A stretch of 5,417 bases of DNA from Clostridia bacterium (lineage in GTDB: Bacteria > Bacillota > DSM-521 > Neomoorellales > SLTJ01): assembly GCA_014360105.1 (NCBI GenBank), contig JACIYD010000130.1, forward strand, positions 1 to 5,417, written 5' to 3'. Under the pieces are notes generated by a model that saw only the letters and a list, made by a program, of their open reading frames with translations, was not told the DNA's origin and did not search any database. This document shows positions 5,411-5,417 of this stretch, in pieces. The position numbers were made by a program, and so were the translations under genes. Positions within the stretch are counted from its first letter, which is position 1. Every line of letters begins with the position of its first letter.

Positions 5411-5417
5411 AACGAAC

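Overview
The window is GC-rich bacterial DNA. All genes are on the + strand. They use GTG and ATG starts, purine-rich ribosome binding sites and short gaps. From start to end it holds: the 3' part of a surface-type protein with a copper-amine-oxidase-like stalk domain; a strong intrinsic terminator; a two-gene unit for a flavin/iron-sulfur 2-hydroxyacid oxidoreductase (GlcD-like FAD subunit and GlcF/HdrD-like iron-sulfur subunit); selD, for selenophosphate synthase; a structured GC-rich gap; trxA, for thioredoxin; and a second structured GC-rich tail that runs off the window. The stalk-domain protein, the HdrD-like CCG protein and a selenocysteine-containing SelD together suggest an anaerobic Gram-positive bacterium of the Clostridia/Moorellia type, perhaps thermophilic. 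This is inference from gene content, not an identification.

The key point for annotation is selD. The open frame that begins at ATG 3656 is only the part after an in-frame UGA. The real gene starts at GTG 3602, behind a good ribosome binding site, and reads through UGA at 3644-3646 as selenocysteine (residue 15, at the catalytic position of the family). The UGA is followed at once by a two-part hairpin with a CGGG apical loop that fits a bacterial SECIS element. The same gene ends in UGA at 4646-4648, so UGA serves as both Sec and stop in one message. SelD makes the selenium donor needed to insert its own selenocysteine, so the gene depends on its own product.

The oxidase pair (881-3524) probably passes electrons from a 2-hydroxyacid such as lactate or glycolate through FAD to [4Fe-4S] clusters and CCG-type clusters. 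No electron-transfer flavoprotein or permease gene is visible here. selD follows after 77 bases with no visible terminator and may be co-transcribed.

The 262-base gap before trxA and the 174 bases after it each carry a diverged copy of one sequence element, in the same orientation. The shared blocks are in register, and an outer stem is kept in both copies by standard and G-U pairs. I cannot match this to an RNA family I know. It is the main unexplained signal in the window.
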